A stretch of 54,762 nucleotides of DNA, taken from assembly GCA_009786175.1 (NCBI GenBank), contig WQTQ01000241.1, forward strand, positions 1-54,762, in the 5' to 3' direction. How positions within the stretch are numbered: position 1 is the stretch's first letter; the number at the start of each line of letters is the position of its first letter. The notes below the pieces were generated by a model. It had not been told where the DNA came from and did not search any database. It saw nothing but the letters and a program-made list of their open reading frames with translations. The DNA is from Bacillota bacterium (GTDB lineage: Bacteria; Bacillota_A; Clostridia; Lachnospirales; WQUN01). Shown here in pieces: positions 8,753 through 18,300 of this stretch. A program made the position numbers and the translations under genes.

Positions 8753-9955
8753 ATGAATATCATAAACCAAATATTCTGCGGTATTGCTTGCGCGTTAATT
8801 TTAATAGTTTGCCTTAGCAGCTTAACATATGCCCAAGGCGTATCTGTAGATGCTAAAGCAAGTTTATTGATGGAAGCAGAAACAGGTAAAATTTTGTATG
8901 AGCACAACGCTCACGAGAAACTTGCACCTGCCAGTGTAACCAAAGTTATGACAATGCTGCTAATTTACGAAGCTTTAGACCAGGAAAAAATTAAGTGGGA
9001 TGACGTTGTTACCACAAGTGCTCACGCCGCTTCCATGGGCGGCTCGCAGATTTTTTTGGAAGTAGGCGAACAGCAGACGGTTAGAGACTTGGTAAAATCT
9101 ATCGTTATTGCGTCTGCAAATGATGCCTCCGTGGCCATGGCAGAATTTGTAGCAGGCAGCGAAGATGCTTTTGTAACTGCCATGAACAATAAGGCAAGGG
9201 CTTTGGGCATGGTAAATACAAATTTCGTTAACCCCAGCGGATTGGACGCGCCGGGGCATTTAACCACTGCCCATGACATAGCTTTAATGTCGCGGGAGCT
9301 TATTTTAAAGTATCCGGAAGTTTTTAAATACGCAAAAACCCGATTGGATAAAATCACCCATAAAACAGCCCGTGGCGAAGAAGAATTTGGGCTTACCAAT
9401 ACAAATAAATTAATACGAAATTACACCGGGGCAACAGGGTTGAAAACCGGTTCTACCGCGGAAGCTATGTATTGCATTTCCGCAACTGCGGAAAAAGAAG
9501 GTATGCAGTTAATTTCTGTTATCCTTGGTGCGCCGGACCCGGGTACCCGTTTCGACTCCGCAATGAAGCTTTTGGATTTTGGCTATGCCAATTTTGCTCT
9601 TATCGCAAAAGAGGAAGCAGGCACACCAATGGGTAAAATAAGTATTTACAAAGGCAGTACAGAAACTTCGCCGGTTGTTATAAAGGAGCAAACCAACATG
9701 GTTGCACCAAAAGGCAAACATGTGGAGCTTACGGGCGAAATTGTGATAAGCGAAGCCTTGACTGCGCCTGTAAAAGCAGGGCAGCTTGCAGGTGAAGTTA
9801 TTTACACATGGGAAGGCGAAGAAGTTGGGCGCAGTCAGTTAATTGTGCCGGATGATGTTAAACGTGCTTCCGCAAAGGAAATGATGGAACGTATTTATAA
9901 ACGCTGGATTGTAAGCAATACGTGTTCTAATAATTCGGTATCTGCCAGTCGATAG
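8753..9955 (+). CDS. dacF: D-alanyl-D-alanine carboxypeptidase (DacF/PBP5 type)
   Basis: About 400 aa with an N-terminal signal peptide (hydrophobic core IACALILIVCLSS, Ala-x-type cleavage near TYAQG). Serine penicillin-binding protein motifs are S61-V-T-K64, S121-A-N123 and K231-T-G233, followed by the PBP5-type C-terminal beta domain. It trims the terminal D-Ala of peptidoglycan stem peptides outside the membrane. ATG 8753 is preferred to the upstream frame beginning at 8690 because the RBS AGGAAGGA is at 8737-8744 and the signal peptide starts there. The last ~15 residues (from about WIVSNTC) are Ser/Asn-rich and overlap the 3' end of the opposing ung gene, so the C-terminus may have been extended by loss of an original stop. 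Confidence 0.9.
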   Translation: MNIINQIFCGIACALILIVCLSSLTYAQGVSVDAKASLLMEAETGKILYEHNAHEKLAPASVTKVMTMLLIYEALDQEKIKWDDVVTTSAHAASMGGSQIFLEVGEQQTVRDLVKSIVIASANDASVAMAEFVAGSEDAFVTAMNNKARALGMVNTNFVNPSGLDAPGHLTTAHDIALMSRELILKYPEVFKYAKTRLDKITHKTARGEEEFGLTNTNKLIRNYTGATGLKTGSTAEAMYCISATAEKEGMQLISVILGAPDPGTRFDSAMKLLDFGYANFALIAKEEAGTPMGKISIYKGSTETSPVVIKEQTNMVAPKGKHVELTGEIVISEALTAPVKAGQLAGEVIYTWEGEEVGRSQLIVPDDVKRASAKEMMERIYKRWIVSNTCSNNSVSASR

Positions 9956-10598
9956 GCTGCAGGCCGTTTTCCGATAAAAATGAATTTGTTTTTGAAAAGT
10001 GTCTGCACCCAAAAAACCTCCCGCCGGCCAGTGGACTGGGGTGGGCTGCCTGTAGAATCAGATGCGCGGGGTTGTCTATTATTTGCCCTTTTGCCTGGGC
10101 ATCCCGCCCCCAAAGCAGAAAAGCCATAGGAGTTTTGCGTCGGTTTAAAAGTTCTAAGATGTAATCCGTAAACCGTTCCCATCCTTGCCCGGCATGGGAG
10201 CGGCTTTTTTTTGCTTCAACCGTAAGAACAGAATTTAAAAGCAATACGCCTTGCGCTGCCCAATGTACCAAATGTCCGTTATTGGGAATCGTGCAGCCCA
10301 CATCAACAGACAGCTCTTTAAATATATTCGCCAATGATGGCGGTGTTTTTATTCCCGGGCAAACAGAAAACGAAAGCCCATGGGCTTCACCTTCGTTTAT
10401 GTACGGGTCTTGTCCTACTATTACGGCCTTTACATTTGCATATGACGTTAATTTAAGGGCATTAAAAATATCATACATATTTGGGTAAATAATTTTTGTG
10501 GAGTAAGCTATTTTCAAAAACCGGCGCAAGTTTTGATAGTATTCTTGTTTAAACTCGTTTTCCAATAATGCGTCCCAATCGTTATTTAGTTTAACCAT
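9927..10598 (-). CDS. ung: uracil-DNA glycosylase, family 1
   Basis: 223 aa. It has the catalytic GQDPY motif, an AHGLSFSV segment, LLNSVLTVE and the uracil-pocket/minor-groove loop HPSPLAG followed by FFGCRHFSKTN. These identify family 1 UDG, which removes uracil from DNA. ATG at 10598 is chosen because AAAGGAGG lies 11 nt upstream; an earlier in-frame ATG at 10652 has no such site. The residue after GQDPY is Ile where most family members have His. It is convergent with dacF and overlaps it by 29 bp with no terminator between them. Confidence 0.93.
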   Translation of the reverse strand: MVKLNNDWDALLENEFKQEYYQNLRRFLKIAYSTKIIYPNMYDIFNALKLTSYANVKAVIVGQDPYINEGEAHGLSFSVCPGIKTPPSLANIFKELSVDVGCTIPNNGHLVHWAAQGVLLLNSVLTVEAKKSRSHAGQGWERFTDYILELLNRRKTPMAFLLWGRDAQAKGQIIDNPAHLILQAAHPSPLAGGRFFGCRHFSKTNSFLSENGLQPIDWQIPNY

Positions 10599-10686
10599 GT
10601 AAATCGTAACCTCCTTTAATAAAATTGTACATAAAAAGGTGGCAAATTTCAATAGATATTTTACTACACATTTGACGATGTTTTTA

Positions 10687-10726
10687 TTGACATTAGCAAA
10701 TGTTTATGTTAATTTGCATAAAAATA
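10687..10726 (+). promoter_or_regulatory. promoter and palindromic operator of the first giant gene
   Basis: TTGACA (10687-10692), 17-bp spacer, TAATTT (10710-10715). The -10 sits inside an inverted repeat TTTATG (10703-10708), 8 nt, CATAAA (10717-10722). The block 10700-10726 is identical over 27 bases to 15027-15053 before the second giant gene. A repressor or activator binding across the -10 is the simplest reading. Confidence 0.7.
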
Positions 10727-10798
10727 TATGCAAGATCAACTGACTGTTTAATTTTTATCAGCAAAAAGTGAGTGAACACAACAGAGAGGATGACAACC

Positions 10799-13700
10799 AT
10801 GTCAAAACAAAAAATGCAAGTTGTCGCGTTTATTTTGTCCTTCGTTATGGTACTTACAGTAGTACACCCTGTTGGTGTATCAGTGTATGGACAACACGCA
10901 GAACCGGGAGTATTTTCATTCGACATCTTCAACAATGGCCCCGGCGGCAGCCCAAGCAGACCCAATGCGGGCTTGGCTGCATCAGGTATAATCCGCATGT
11001 GGACACAGCTTAACGAAGCTAACGTTCCTGTATACCTTGCGGCGTCTGATACCGTAACCGCGCTGGACCAAAGCGGAAATTGCGCGATGGAATTTGTCAG
11101 CTTTAATCAAGTGTGGCAAGCAGGTGGATGGATACCATATTTCAATAGGGTTGATGTTAATACAAATGGCATATGGTGGACTATTAATTTTGCCATAACT
11201 GTACATGGTCAAACAGTTGAAGTACTGCTTGTTAATCCGACACCCCCAGAAGTGATAATTCGTCCTGTTCCGGGTTTCAGCATCTTCAACAACGGCCCGG
11301 GCGGTACTCAGTATCCGAGACCGAACGCATCTTTGGCCGCCGCAGGTACAATCCGCATGTGGTCACAACTTGACGGTGAAAATGCCCGTTTTTATTTTGC
11401 GGCAGCAGATACCATTAAAGCTATTGATCAAAATGGTAACTGTGCAATGGAATTTATCCGTGTGTCACAAGTCTGGCAGGCAGGCCAAGGGTTTTTGCCC
11501 TACTTTAACATTATTGATGTTAACAAAAATGCACCGTGGCAGCATATAAATTTCTCTGTAACCGTACATGGTCAAACAGTTGAAATATTGCTTGTTAACG
11601 GCAATTATACTCCGCCTCCGGGTTCACATACTGTAGCATTTATGGTACAGCCGGGTGCTGTAGGTGTTTACTTTGCACAGGGCATTACAACCTATGTAGA
11701 AGTACCTGATGGTGGATTAATTCCTGCGGACAGCATACCGGATGTAGTGGCAAGGACAGGTTTCTATTTTGCCGGATGGGATCCGATTGACCCGGCTGAG
11801 CATGGAAATGTGTATGATAATCTGGTTTTTACAGCTAAATTTAATGCATTGTTTCATTATGTGACCTTTGAGGCCACAGAAGGCGGAGAGTTAGAACCGG
11901 CAGCTCCGTTTGGGTTGACTGTCAGAATACGTGACGGCTTTTCATTCTGGCCCGACAGAGTTCCAACCCCTTTAGCAGATGAAGGCTTTATTTTTGCAGA
12001 ATGGCTTCCGGACGACCCGGGAGGTTATGTTATACGCCGGGACATGACATTTGTAGCGGTTTTTGAGCCTTTGGATACACCGCCGGATGGCCCGCAATTT
12101 GTGTTAGACCCGCCGGTACGTAGAGACTATGGCATGAGTCCGCGTAATTTTATTGTAGCCGATGCATTAGCAAGGCTGGGGCCAAATGCTTTGTACGTTA
12201 CAGGTATCAGAATATATGCAGATAGGATTTATGGCGGAATGACTGGAGCAATTGCCCCCGGCCCTAACGGAGCTGGTATTCTTACGCCATCCGGCAACCC
12301 TCGCGGCGGGCCGGTAAACGCCGGGATGTTTTATGATGGCGCGTTCACCTTCCAATTGAATGAGCCTGCATTTACAGAAATTAATATCGTAAACAATACT
12401 GCGGTTTTTGTTATGGATATTTTCTGGAGATACATTTATCTGTCGGGCTATACATTTATTGATGCTTACGGATTTAGGGTAGACCCTGCAGAAACAGTAC
12501 CTGACGGCCCTGTTGAAAGTGTCCGAATCTATGAAGATGATTTTTCTACGGTAATAGGTGTTGCGACGCGGTTATCAGCAGTTGTGTTGCCATTTACAGC
12601 CGCTAACAGAGATGTAACGTGGGCTTCAGATAACCCGGATGTAGCTGCAGTAAATGCCAATGGGGTTGTAACAGGTATCGCTGAAGGTACAGCTGTCATA
12701 ACCGTAACAACAGTTGATGGCGGGTTTACCGACACAATAACTGTTACCGTAACAGACCGAATTATTGTATACGACGCTTACAATGACAGGTTTGATTTTA
12801 TACCTGTTTTAGATTTGCGTGACACACCGGAGCAGCGCGAATTTTCGTTTAATGTTGCAGATTTGCTGCCTGCGAAAGATGTAGTACGGGTTTCAGGTAT
12901 AATATTTTACGTTGAGCCCCAGGGAACAGGGTCATGGGGCGGTGCCATATCTTATGGCGGCCCGCATGTTGTCCTTCCGGGCGGAGGTTATGGCCCTAAT
13001 ACAGACCGTTTTGGAACTGCAGGCGGTACACCTATGATCAACGGAACCCTTACGTTTGAACGTGGGTATACGTTGTTCGACCAGGAAGATATAACAAACG
13101 GAACCTCCACATTCTATATCGATTATTGGTGGGGTTCAGGTTTGAACGTTTCAGGCTTTAGGTTCATGTTCTACGATGAAGCACCGGCAGAGGGCCCAAG
13201 GTTCCGTATGCTGCCTCCTCTTACCAGAACATCCAATATGCGCCCGCGCGCGTTTATTGTCGCTGATGCCGGTGCAAGATTGGGCTCAAATGCTTTGGAT
13301 GTTGCAGGTGTCAGGATTTATGTTCAAGATAACCTTGGCTGTGGGCTTGTAGGAGCAATTGGGCCTGTAACCTCTGGGTACAGCAATACGAATCCACCCA
13401 ACCCGTTGGGAATGCGCTTTGCAAATGCAGATTTTGTTCCCGTAGCATTCCCTGCGGATGCAAGAGCCGTTACATTTGCAATGGCCCAGCTTGCTTTTAC
13501 TCAACTAAATATTGATAATGGCAACGCTGTTTTCTGGATGGATATTTTTAATTATGGTGTTACCGTATTGGGCTACAGTTTCATAGATCTCAATGGAAAT
13601 GTTGTTCAACCGGCAACAGACGCTGCTCCTACGCGTGTTACAGGCGTAAACATTTCCCCGACCAACAATTGCTGGAATTATCATGAGCTTCAAGATATTT

Positions 13701-14908
13701 TTGCAACCGAAACTCAGCAGTTAATGGCAATTGTACGCCCCGCTACCGCTACTAACCGTGCCGTAACTTGGGTTTCCGACAACACTGCCGTAGCTACAGT
13801 AAACGCTGCGGGTTTAGTAACTGGTGTAGCACCGGGCACAGCAGTTATAACAGTAACTACTGATGATGGCGGTTTTACAGACTCTGTAACAGTAACAATT
13901 ATTGACCGTGGCATTACGCTTGTTTACCCAAGGTTTATGCTTGATGAACCTATGACCAGAAATGTTAATGATCCTCCGTTTGTTGTGGCTAACGCAGGTG
14001 CATTGTTAGGAGAAAACGCATTGCAGGTTGCGGGTATTATAGTTTATGCAACGAACATTTATGGTGGGTTTACCGGGGGCCTTAACGCCATTACTGCAGG
14101 AGGCGCGCCTCAGTTCTGGCGTTCCGACTATGTAGCTGTACCAGGTATGCCGGGGACTTTCAGGCATGTATTCCAAATGTCTGCGCTTGCATTTAACCAA
14201 GGGCACATAAATAATAACCAAGCTGTTTTTATGATGGATGTCTGGTGGGGCCACTTTACTATGATAGGTTTTACCTTTATAGATATTGATGGCGATCCGG
14301 TTTTCCCGCCGGGTTTTCAACCGCCGCAACCGCCTCCTCCAACAGAGTATATGTGGTCCTTACAAAATGATCTTATTGATGACCTGCCACTTGGAACAAT
14401 AACAAGTGTTAATTTGGCACCGTACATGCGTCTGAATGGGTTAAATCCTCAAACAGCAGAGGTGCGGGAACGCGCAATTGGCAATCGTTATGTTGCCCTT
14501 GTAAACAGAAGCGGCAGCGGCGATGGCTTCCATATTCTTAATAGTATAACTTATTCCGGTTCGGTATCTCACCCGGGTGCGTTGGAATTTGAAGTTGGTG
14601 ATGTTGTAACCGTAAGAGGGCGGATTGGTGAATTTGACGGCCCATTCCATCCATGGAGCGGCCAGATAATGCTGGTAGGCGGGCATACCGGCCAGGGGGG
14701 TTCCGCTGTTAGTATGCCAATATTTGATATTCTTAACAGCCCGGATGCCTCTTTTGAAATATCACTTATCATTACTCAGTCTCAGTTAAACAGTATGCTC
14801 TACAACAGATGGCATAACGCTCAAATATTTTTTAGGATTGATAACCCCGCCAACCATACAATGGTTCCGGTTTACATTGATGACATAGGCATATATCGTC
14901 CAAGCTAA
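10799..14908 (+). CDS. giant secreted multidomain protein, binding/adhesin-like (no catalytic domain seen)
   Basis: 1369 aa from ATG 10799, with RBS AGAGAGGA. A signal peptide (core VVAFILSFVMVLTVV) is followed by two ~115-aa 'FNNG' modules (nt ~10915-11250 and 11275-11600, each with FxIFNNGPGG, IRMWxQL and VTVHGQTVExLLVN). Next come two InlB B-repeat-like segments (FAGW/FAEW, ~11625-12080). Four copies of a module opening PRF/PQFxLxPPxxR...FIVADAxARLG (12095, 12770 divergent, 13190 and 13925) follow, interleaved with two BIG2-type Ig domains (GVVTGIAEGTAVITV near 12660; GLVTGVAPGTAVITV near 13810). A C-terminal ~190-aa region is unrecognised. No LPxTG, SLH or dockerin is visible, so it is probably released or held non-covalently. 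It shares promoter and signal peptide style with the GH16 gene, suggesting a joint role in polysaccharide binding. Confidence 0.8.
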   Translation: MSKQKMQVVAFILSFVMVLTVVHPVGVSVYGQHAEPGVFSFDIFNNGPGGSPSRPNAGLAASGIIRMWTQLNEANVPVYLAASDTVTALDQSGNCAMEFVSFNQVWQAGGWIPYFNRVDVNTNGIWWTINFAITVHGQTVEVLLVNPTPPEVIIRPVPGFSIFNNGPGGTQYPRPNASLAAAGTIRMWSQLDGENARFYFAAADTIKAIDQNGNCAMEFIRVSQVWQAGQGFLPYFNIIDVNKNAPWQHINFSVTVHGQTVEILLVNGNYTPPPGSHTVAFMVQPGAVGVYFAQGITTYVEVPDGGLIPADSIPDVVARTGFYFAGWDPIDPAEHGNVYDNLVFTAKFNALFHYVTFEATEGGELEPAAPFGLTVRIRDGFSFWPDRVPTPLADEGFIFAEWLPDDPGGYVIRRDMTFVAVFEPLDTPPDGPQFVLDPPVRRDYGMSPRNFIVADALARLGPNALYVTGIRIYADRIYGGMTGAIAPGPNGAGILTPSGNPRGGPVNAGMFYDGAFTFQLNEPAFTEINIVNNTAVFVMDIFWRYIYLSGYTFIDAYGFRVDPAETVPDGPVESVRIYEDDFSTVIGVATRLSAVVLPFTAANRDVTWASDNPDVAAVNANGVVTGIAEGTAVITVTTVDGGFTDTITVTVTDRIIVYDAYNDRFDFIPVLDLRDTPEQREFSFNVADLLPAKDVVRVSGIIFYVEPQGTGSWGGAISYGGPHVVLPGGGYGPNTDRFGTAGGTPMINGTLTFERGYTLFDQEDITNGTSTFYIDYWWGSGLNVSGFRFMFYDEAPAEGPRFRMLPPLTRTSNMRPRAFIVADAGARLGSNALDVAGVRIYVQDNLGCGLVGAIGPVTSGYSNTNPPNPLGMRFANADFVPVAFPADARAVTFAMAQLAFTQLNIDNGNAVFWMDIFNYGVTVLGYSFIDLNGNVVQPATDAAPTRVTGVNISPTNNCWNYHELQDIFATETQQLMAIVRPATATNRAVTWVSDNTAVATVNAAGLVTGVAPGTAVITVTTDDGGFTDSVTVTIIDRGITLVYPRFMLDEPMTRNVNDPPFVVANAGALLGENALQVAGIIVYATNIYGGFTGGLNAITAGGAPQFWRSDYVAVPGMPGTFRHVFQMSALAFNQGHINNNQAVFMMDVWWGHFTMIGFTFIDIDGDPVFPPGFQPPQPPPPTEYMWSLQNDLIDDLPLGTITSVNLAPYMRLNGLNPQTAEVRERAIGNRYVALVNRSGSGDGFHILNSITYSGSVSHPGALEFEVGDVVTVRGRIGEFDGPFHPWSGQIMLVGGHTGQGGSAVSMPIFDILNSPDASFEISLIITQSQLNSMLYNRWHNAQIFFRIDNPANHTMVPVYIDDIGIYRPS

Positions 14909-14915
14909 TACAATC

Positions 14916-14967
14916 TTGCGTTCAATTTCTGAAACTTGTGTATAAAGAAATTGAACGCAATTTTTTT
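14916..14967 (+). terminator. intrinsic terminator of the first giant gene
   Basis: A perfect 15-bp stem TTGCGTTCAATTTCT / AGAAATTGAACGCAA (14916-14930 with 14946-14960) and a seven-T run at 14961-14967. Confidence 0.9.
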
Positions 14968-15013
14968 GTGCTCCAGAAAATCACCTTACCTGCATAATAA
15001 ACGAGATTTTTTC

Positions 15014-15053
15014 TTGACACAAACTGATGTTTATGTTAATTTGCATAAAAATA
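15014..15053 (+). promoter_or_regulatory. promoter and palindromic operator of the GH16 giant gene
   Basis: TTGACA (15014-15019), 17-bp spacer, TAATTT (15037-15042), with the inverted repeat TTTATG (15030-15035), 8 nt, CATAAA (15044-15049). It is identical over 27 bases to the element at 10700-10726. The predicted start (~15050) leaves an untranslated leader of about 305 nt. Confidence 0.7.
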
Positions 15054-15355
15054 CCAAGGCAAGGCGTTTGAAAATGCTGTGGTTCAACAACTAAACTTAA
15101 GAGGCGTTGTAATCGCACCGTGTTTTTTGTTGTATTTTGCTTTGCATATAAAGAAAGGGGTGAGCCTTTTAAGAGTTTCAAAACTAAACCAAAGAATAAA
15201 AACATTGGAGGTGATACTCTGTTAGTCGAAAACACTTTTCGACGGATGTACAGCGGTTTATTGTAAGGGCTTGTGTCATCATTCAGGATGAAAACCGCTA
15301 TACAGTAAAATTGGTATACAATTTTGACAAACAAAAGAGAGGATGACAGATTAAA
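15054..15355 (+). other. long structured 5' leader of the GH16 giant gene
   Basis: This ~300-nt stretch has no convincing gene. It contains an 8-bp hairpin GTCGAAAA/TTTTCGAC (15225-15243) just after an unused GGAGGTG. A long stem follows, TGTA-c-AGCGGTTT (15247-15259) with AAACCGCT-a-TACA (15292-15304), enclosing a small hairpin TCATC/GATGA (15276-15280 with 15287-15291). The helix ends about 50 nt before the ATG at 15356. I do not recognise a known riboswitch core. A second, weak extended -10 (TGGTATACA, near 15311-15319) could start a shorter transcript. Confidence 0.5.
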
Positions 15356-18300
15356 ATGTCTGAGCAAAAAAAGCGAATTATCGCCTTTGTTTTAACTTTT
15401 CTTATGATTTTTTCCGTATTATCTCCTGTTAGAGTATTGGCTTATGAACAATACACACCGGAATTGCCGGTTTACGAACAGAACATAGAACCGGAAGTTT
15501 TTGATTACGGCCAAAATGCAGTACCGGGAGTATTCTCTTTCGATATTTTTAACAATGGCTCGGGCGGAAGCCCAAGCAGACCCAATGAAGGCCTTGCTGT
15601 GGCAGGCATAATCCGTATGTGGACACAGCTTGACGGAGTAAATACACCAATTTACTACCCGGCATCTGGTACCATTGCGGCACTGGACCAAAACGGTAAC
15701 TGCGCCAGGGATTTTGTACGGGTAAACCGTGTATGGCAAGATGGTATCGGCTGGTTAAATTATTTTACTTCCATTGACGTAGATGCAAACGAGCCATGGC
15801 GAAATATTACCATGACTATAACTGTACACGGTCAAACGGTTGAAGTGCTGCTTGTAAACCCAAACCGTCTTCATCCCCCCGCTTCGGTTGTATCTTACCA
15901 AATGGTAGTGGGAAGCTTTGACTGGGGGCCGGGTGTTACCCATTTAATCCTTGCGTTGGACAATGCAGTAGAGCCTGCAGATGTTGATGCCGCAGATTTA
16001 GTTGCGTCATTCTACAGGGAGCCGGGCTTTAGGTTTTTGTTTGCCGCCCCGTTTACGCCAGAGATACAGCTCGCCAATATAACAAATGCCTTTGTCTCGG
16101 ATTCAAATGGTGTACAAGTAACGGAAGCCAGTACTTTTGTTACGCTGGAGTTGAGAATACATCCAGGTACAGGAAATAATCCTTTTACATTTACATTAAG
16201 CCCTATGGGCAATAACTGGGCAAACCCATTTATAACAAATATTACTTGGATGGACACGGATTTTGTACCCGAAAGAACAGCAAAAATACGCCCCATAGCC
16301 GATTTGTTTACAAGAGACCAACAATTTGTCTATGATGATATAATTTTGCAATACGGATATTTTGTTCCGCCGGAAGCTGCAGAAAGCGACAGGCCTGTAA
16401 TTATTTGGCTGCATGGCGGTGGCGAAGGCAGCCGTAATCTTTCCGCAGGTACAGACGCCGCGCTTTTAGGCAACAGGGTAACTCAGCTTGCGGCTTCCGA
16501 AATTCAGGGAATAATGGGCGGTGCCCATGTATTTGTACCTCAAGCCCCAACCATGTGGCTGGCAGGCACAAGTGGTCCGTCCCCGACAGGATATGTGTCA
16601 AACTTTGAAAATGCCTTACTGGCGTTGATAGACCATTATCTTGCCAACACTCCTGGTGTAGACCTTAACAGAATTTATGTCGGCGGTTGTTCCAATGGCG
16701 GATACATGACCATTCGCCTTTTGATGAGACGGCCGGATATGTTTGCGGCATCATTCCCGATATGTATACTTTATCATCCGCACTGGCTTAGTGATGAAAA
16801 AGTAAACAGCATTGCTCATGTTCCAATGTGGATGGTACATGACATTGCAGACCCTACCACGCCTCACGCCCATTCTCTTTATCTTCTTCAGCGGCTTGAA
16901 GCGGCAGGTGCAGACAATGTGCATCTGACAACAACAAATGGCTTGTTTAGCGATGAATTTTTCAGGCCGGACGGGACCCCATGGGAATTTGACCGTCATT
17001 GGTCGTGGATACCTGCGCTAAACAACACCGTCACAGAAGTAATAGACGGTATAGAAATGACTCTTTTTGAATGGATGGCTTTACAAAGGTTAGCAGCACC
17101 GGGACCGGTATTTAGTTTTGATATATTCAACAACGGCCCGCTTGGCTGCCCAAGCAGACCAAACGTAAGCTTAGCAACAGCCAAAAGAATCCGTATGTGG
17201 ACTCAGCTTGACGGTATCAATACCCGTATTCCGTTCGAATTTGAAGACACAATAGTGGCTACAGTAAGGGCCACCGGTGAATGTGCCTTGCATCTGGTAA
17301 CAGCCCCCAGAATATGGGAACCAGGCATAGGTTGGATAGACTATTTCGTCTTTGTTGACGTAGACAAAAATGAAAACTGGGAATTCATTGATTTTAGCAT
17401 AACTGTTTTTGGCCAAACTGTTAATGTTGTGCTGCACAATGTTCATTATGTCCCTTCAGACAGTCCATTTACCATTGAGTTTGACAACGACACACAAGTT
17501 CTTGCTGTACGCCGTGGCATCAATGTTATCAACGCAACCGTTCGCGGCGAAGACGGTGAGTTAATACCGGCTTCTCAGCTTACATTTACATGGCTGCTTA
17601 GCGAATCTGCCAATGGGTTGGTTAACGAAAGGCCTGCCCGTGGTGCCGTAACACAAAACGGAAGCAGATACACCACCACCGGTTCTGACATTGATAAATA
17701 CCTGTGGCTAGAGGTGTATTACGCCGAAGACAGCACAAGAGGGCTTGCGATGGCCGGGCATGTAGGTATTTGGGGCGAGCTTAGGCACATTGTAACCCCT
17801 GTAGCCGGACATTTCCCTACCAGCTTCTTAAGGAACAATTACAGAAACAACGGGCAGGGCAATAACCACAATAACGGTTTCGAGCAGACGCTTGTATGGA
17901 GTCCGGAAATAGAGCATACTTTCCTTCCAAACACAGAATATACGGCTTTATTGATTATCCAGCCTAATGCGCGTTGGGCCAATGAACACGGCGGTGCTGC
18001 TCTTACACCGGTGGGCTTTGCTCAAAACGGTGTCCGTCCGGAGCATTTTCTAAACCTGCCCACAGAAGGTGTACAATCAATACGTTACGAATATAACGGC
18101 ACACAATTGTTAATTTTTATAACTTTTGAAGCCACCGGTGCGGTACAGGAAGCCGAATTAATATTCTTTGACGACTTTAGCGGGCCGATAAACCCTTATA
18201 ACAGGCCTCAAGGCTTAACTACCCATTTTGCCAGAGCCCCCCAGCATAACAACCGTCAGGGTATGGACAGCTGGAGATGGGATATGTCAAATATTGAAAA

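Noticed and set aside
15054..15355. c-di-GMP, TPP or cobalamin riboswitch in the long leader
   Set aside because: None of the conserved core strings of these classes is visible; only generic hairpins can be supported.
14981..15367. A 128-codon minus-strand frame covering the leader of the GH16 giant gene, and a similar minus frame at 10693-10998
   Set aside because: Both end in the same short peptide only because they cross the shared promoter palindrome; neither has an RBS or recognisable domain, and they overlap well-supported genes on the other strand.
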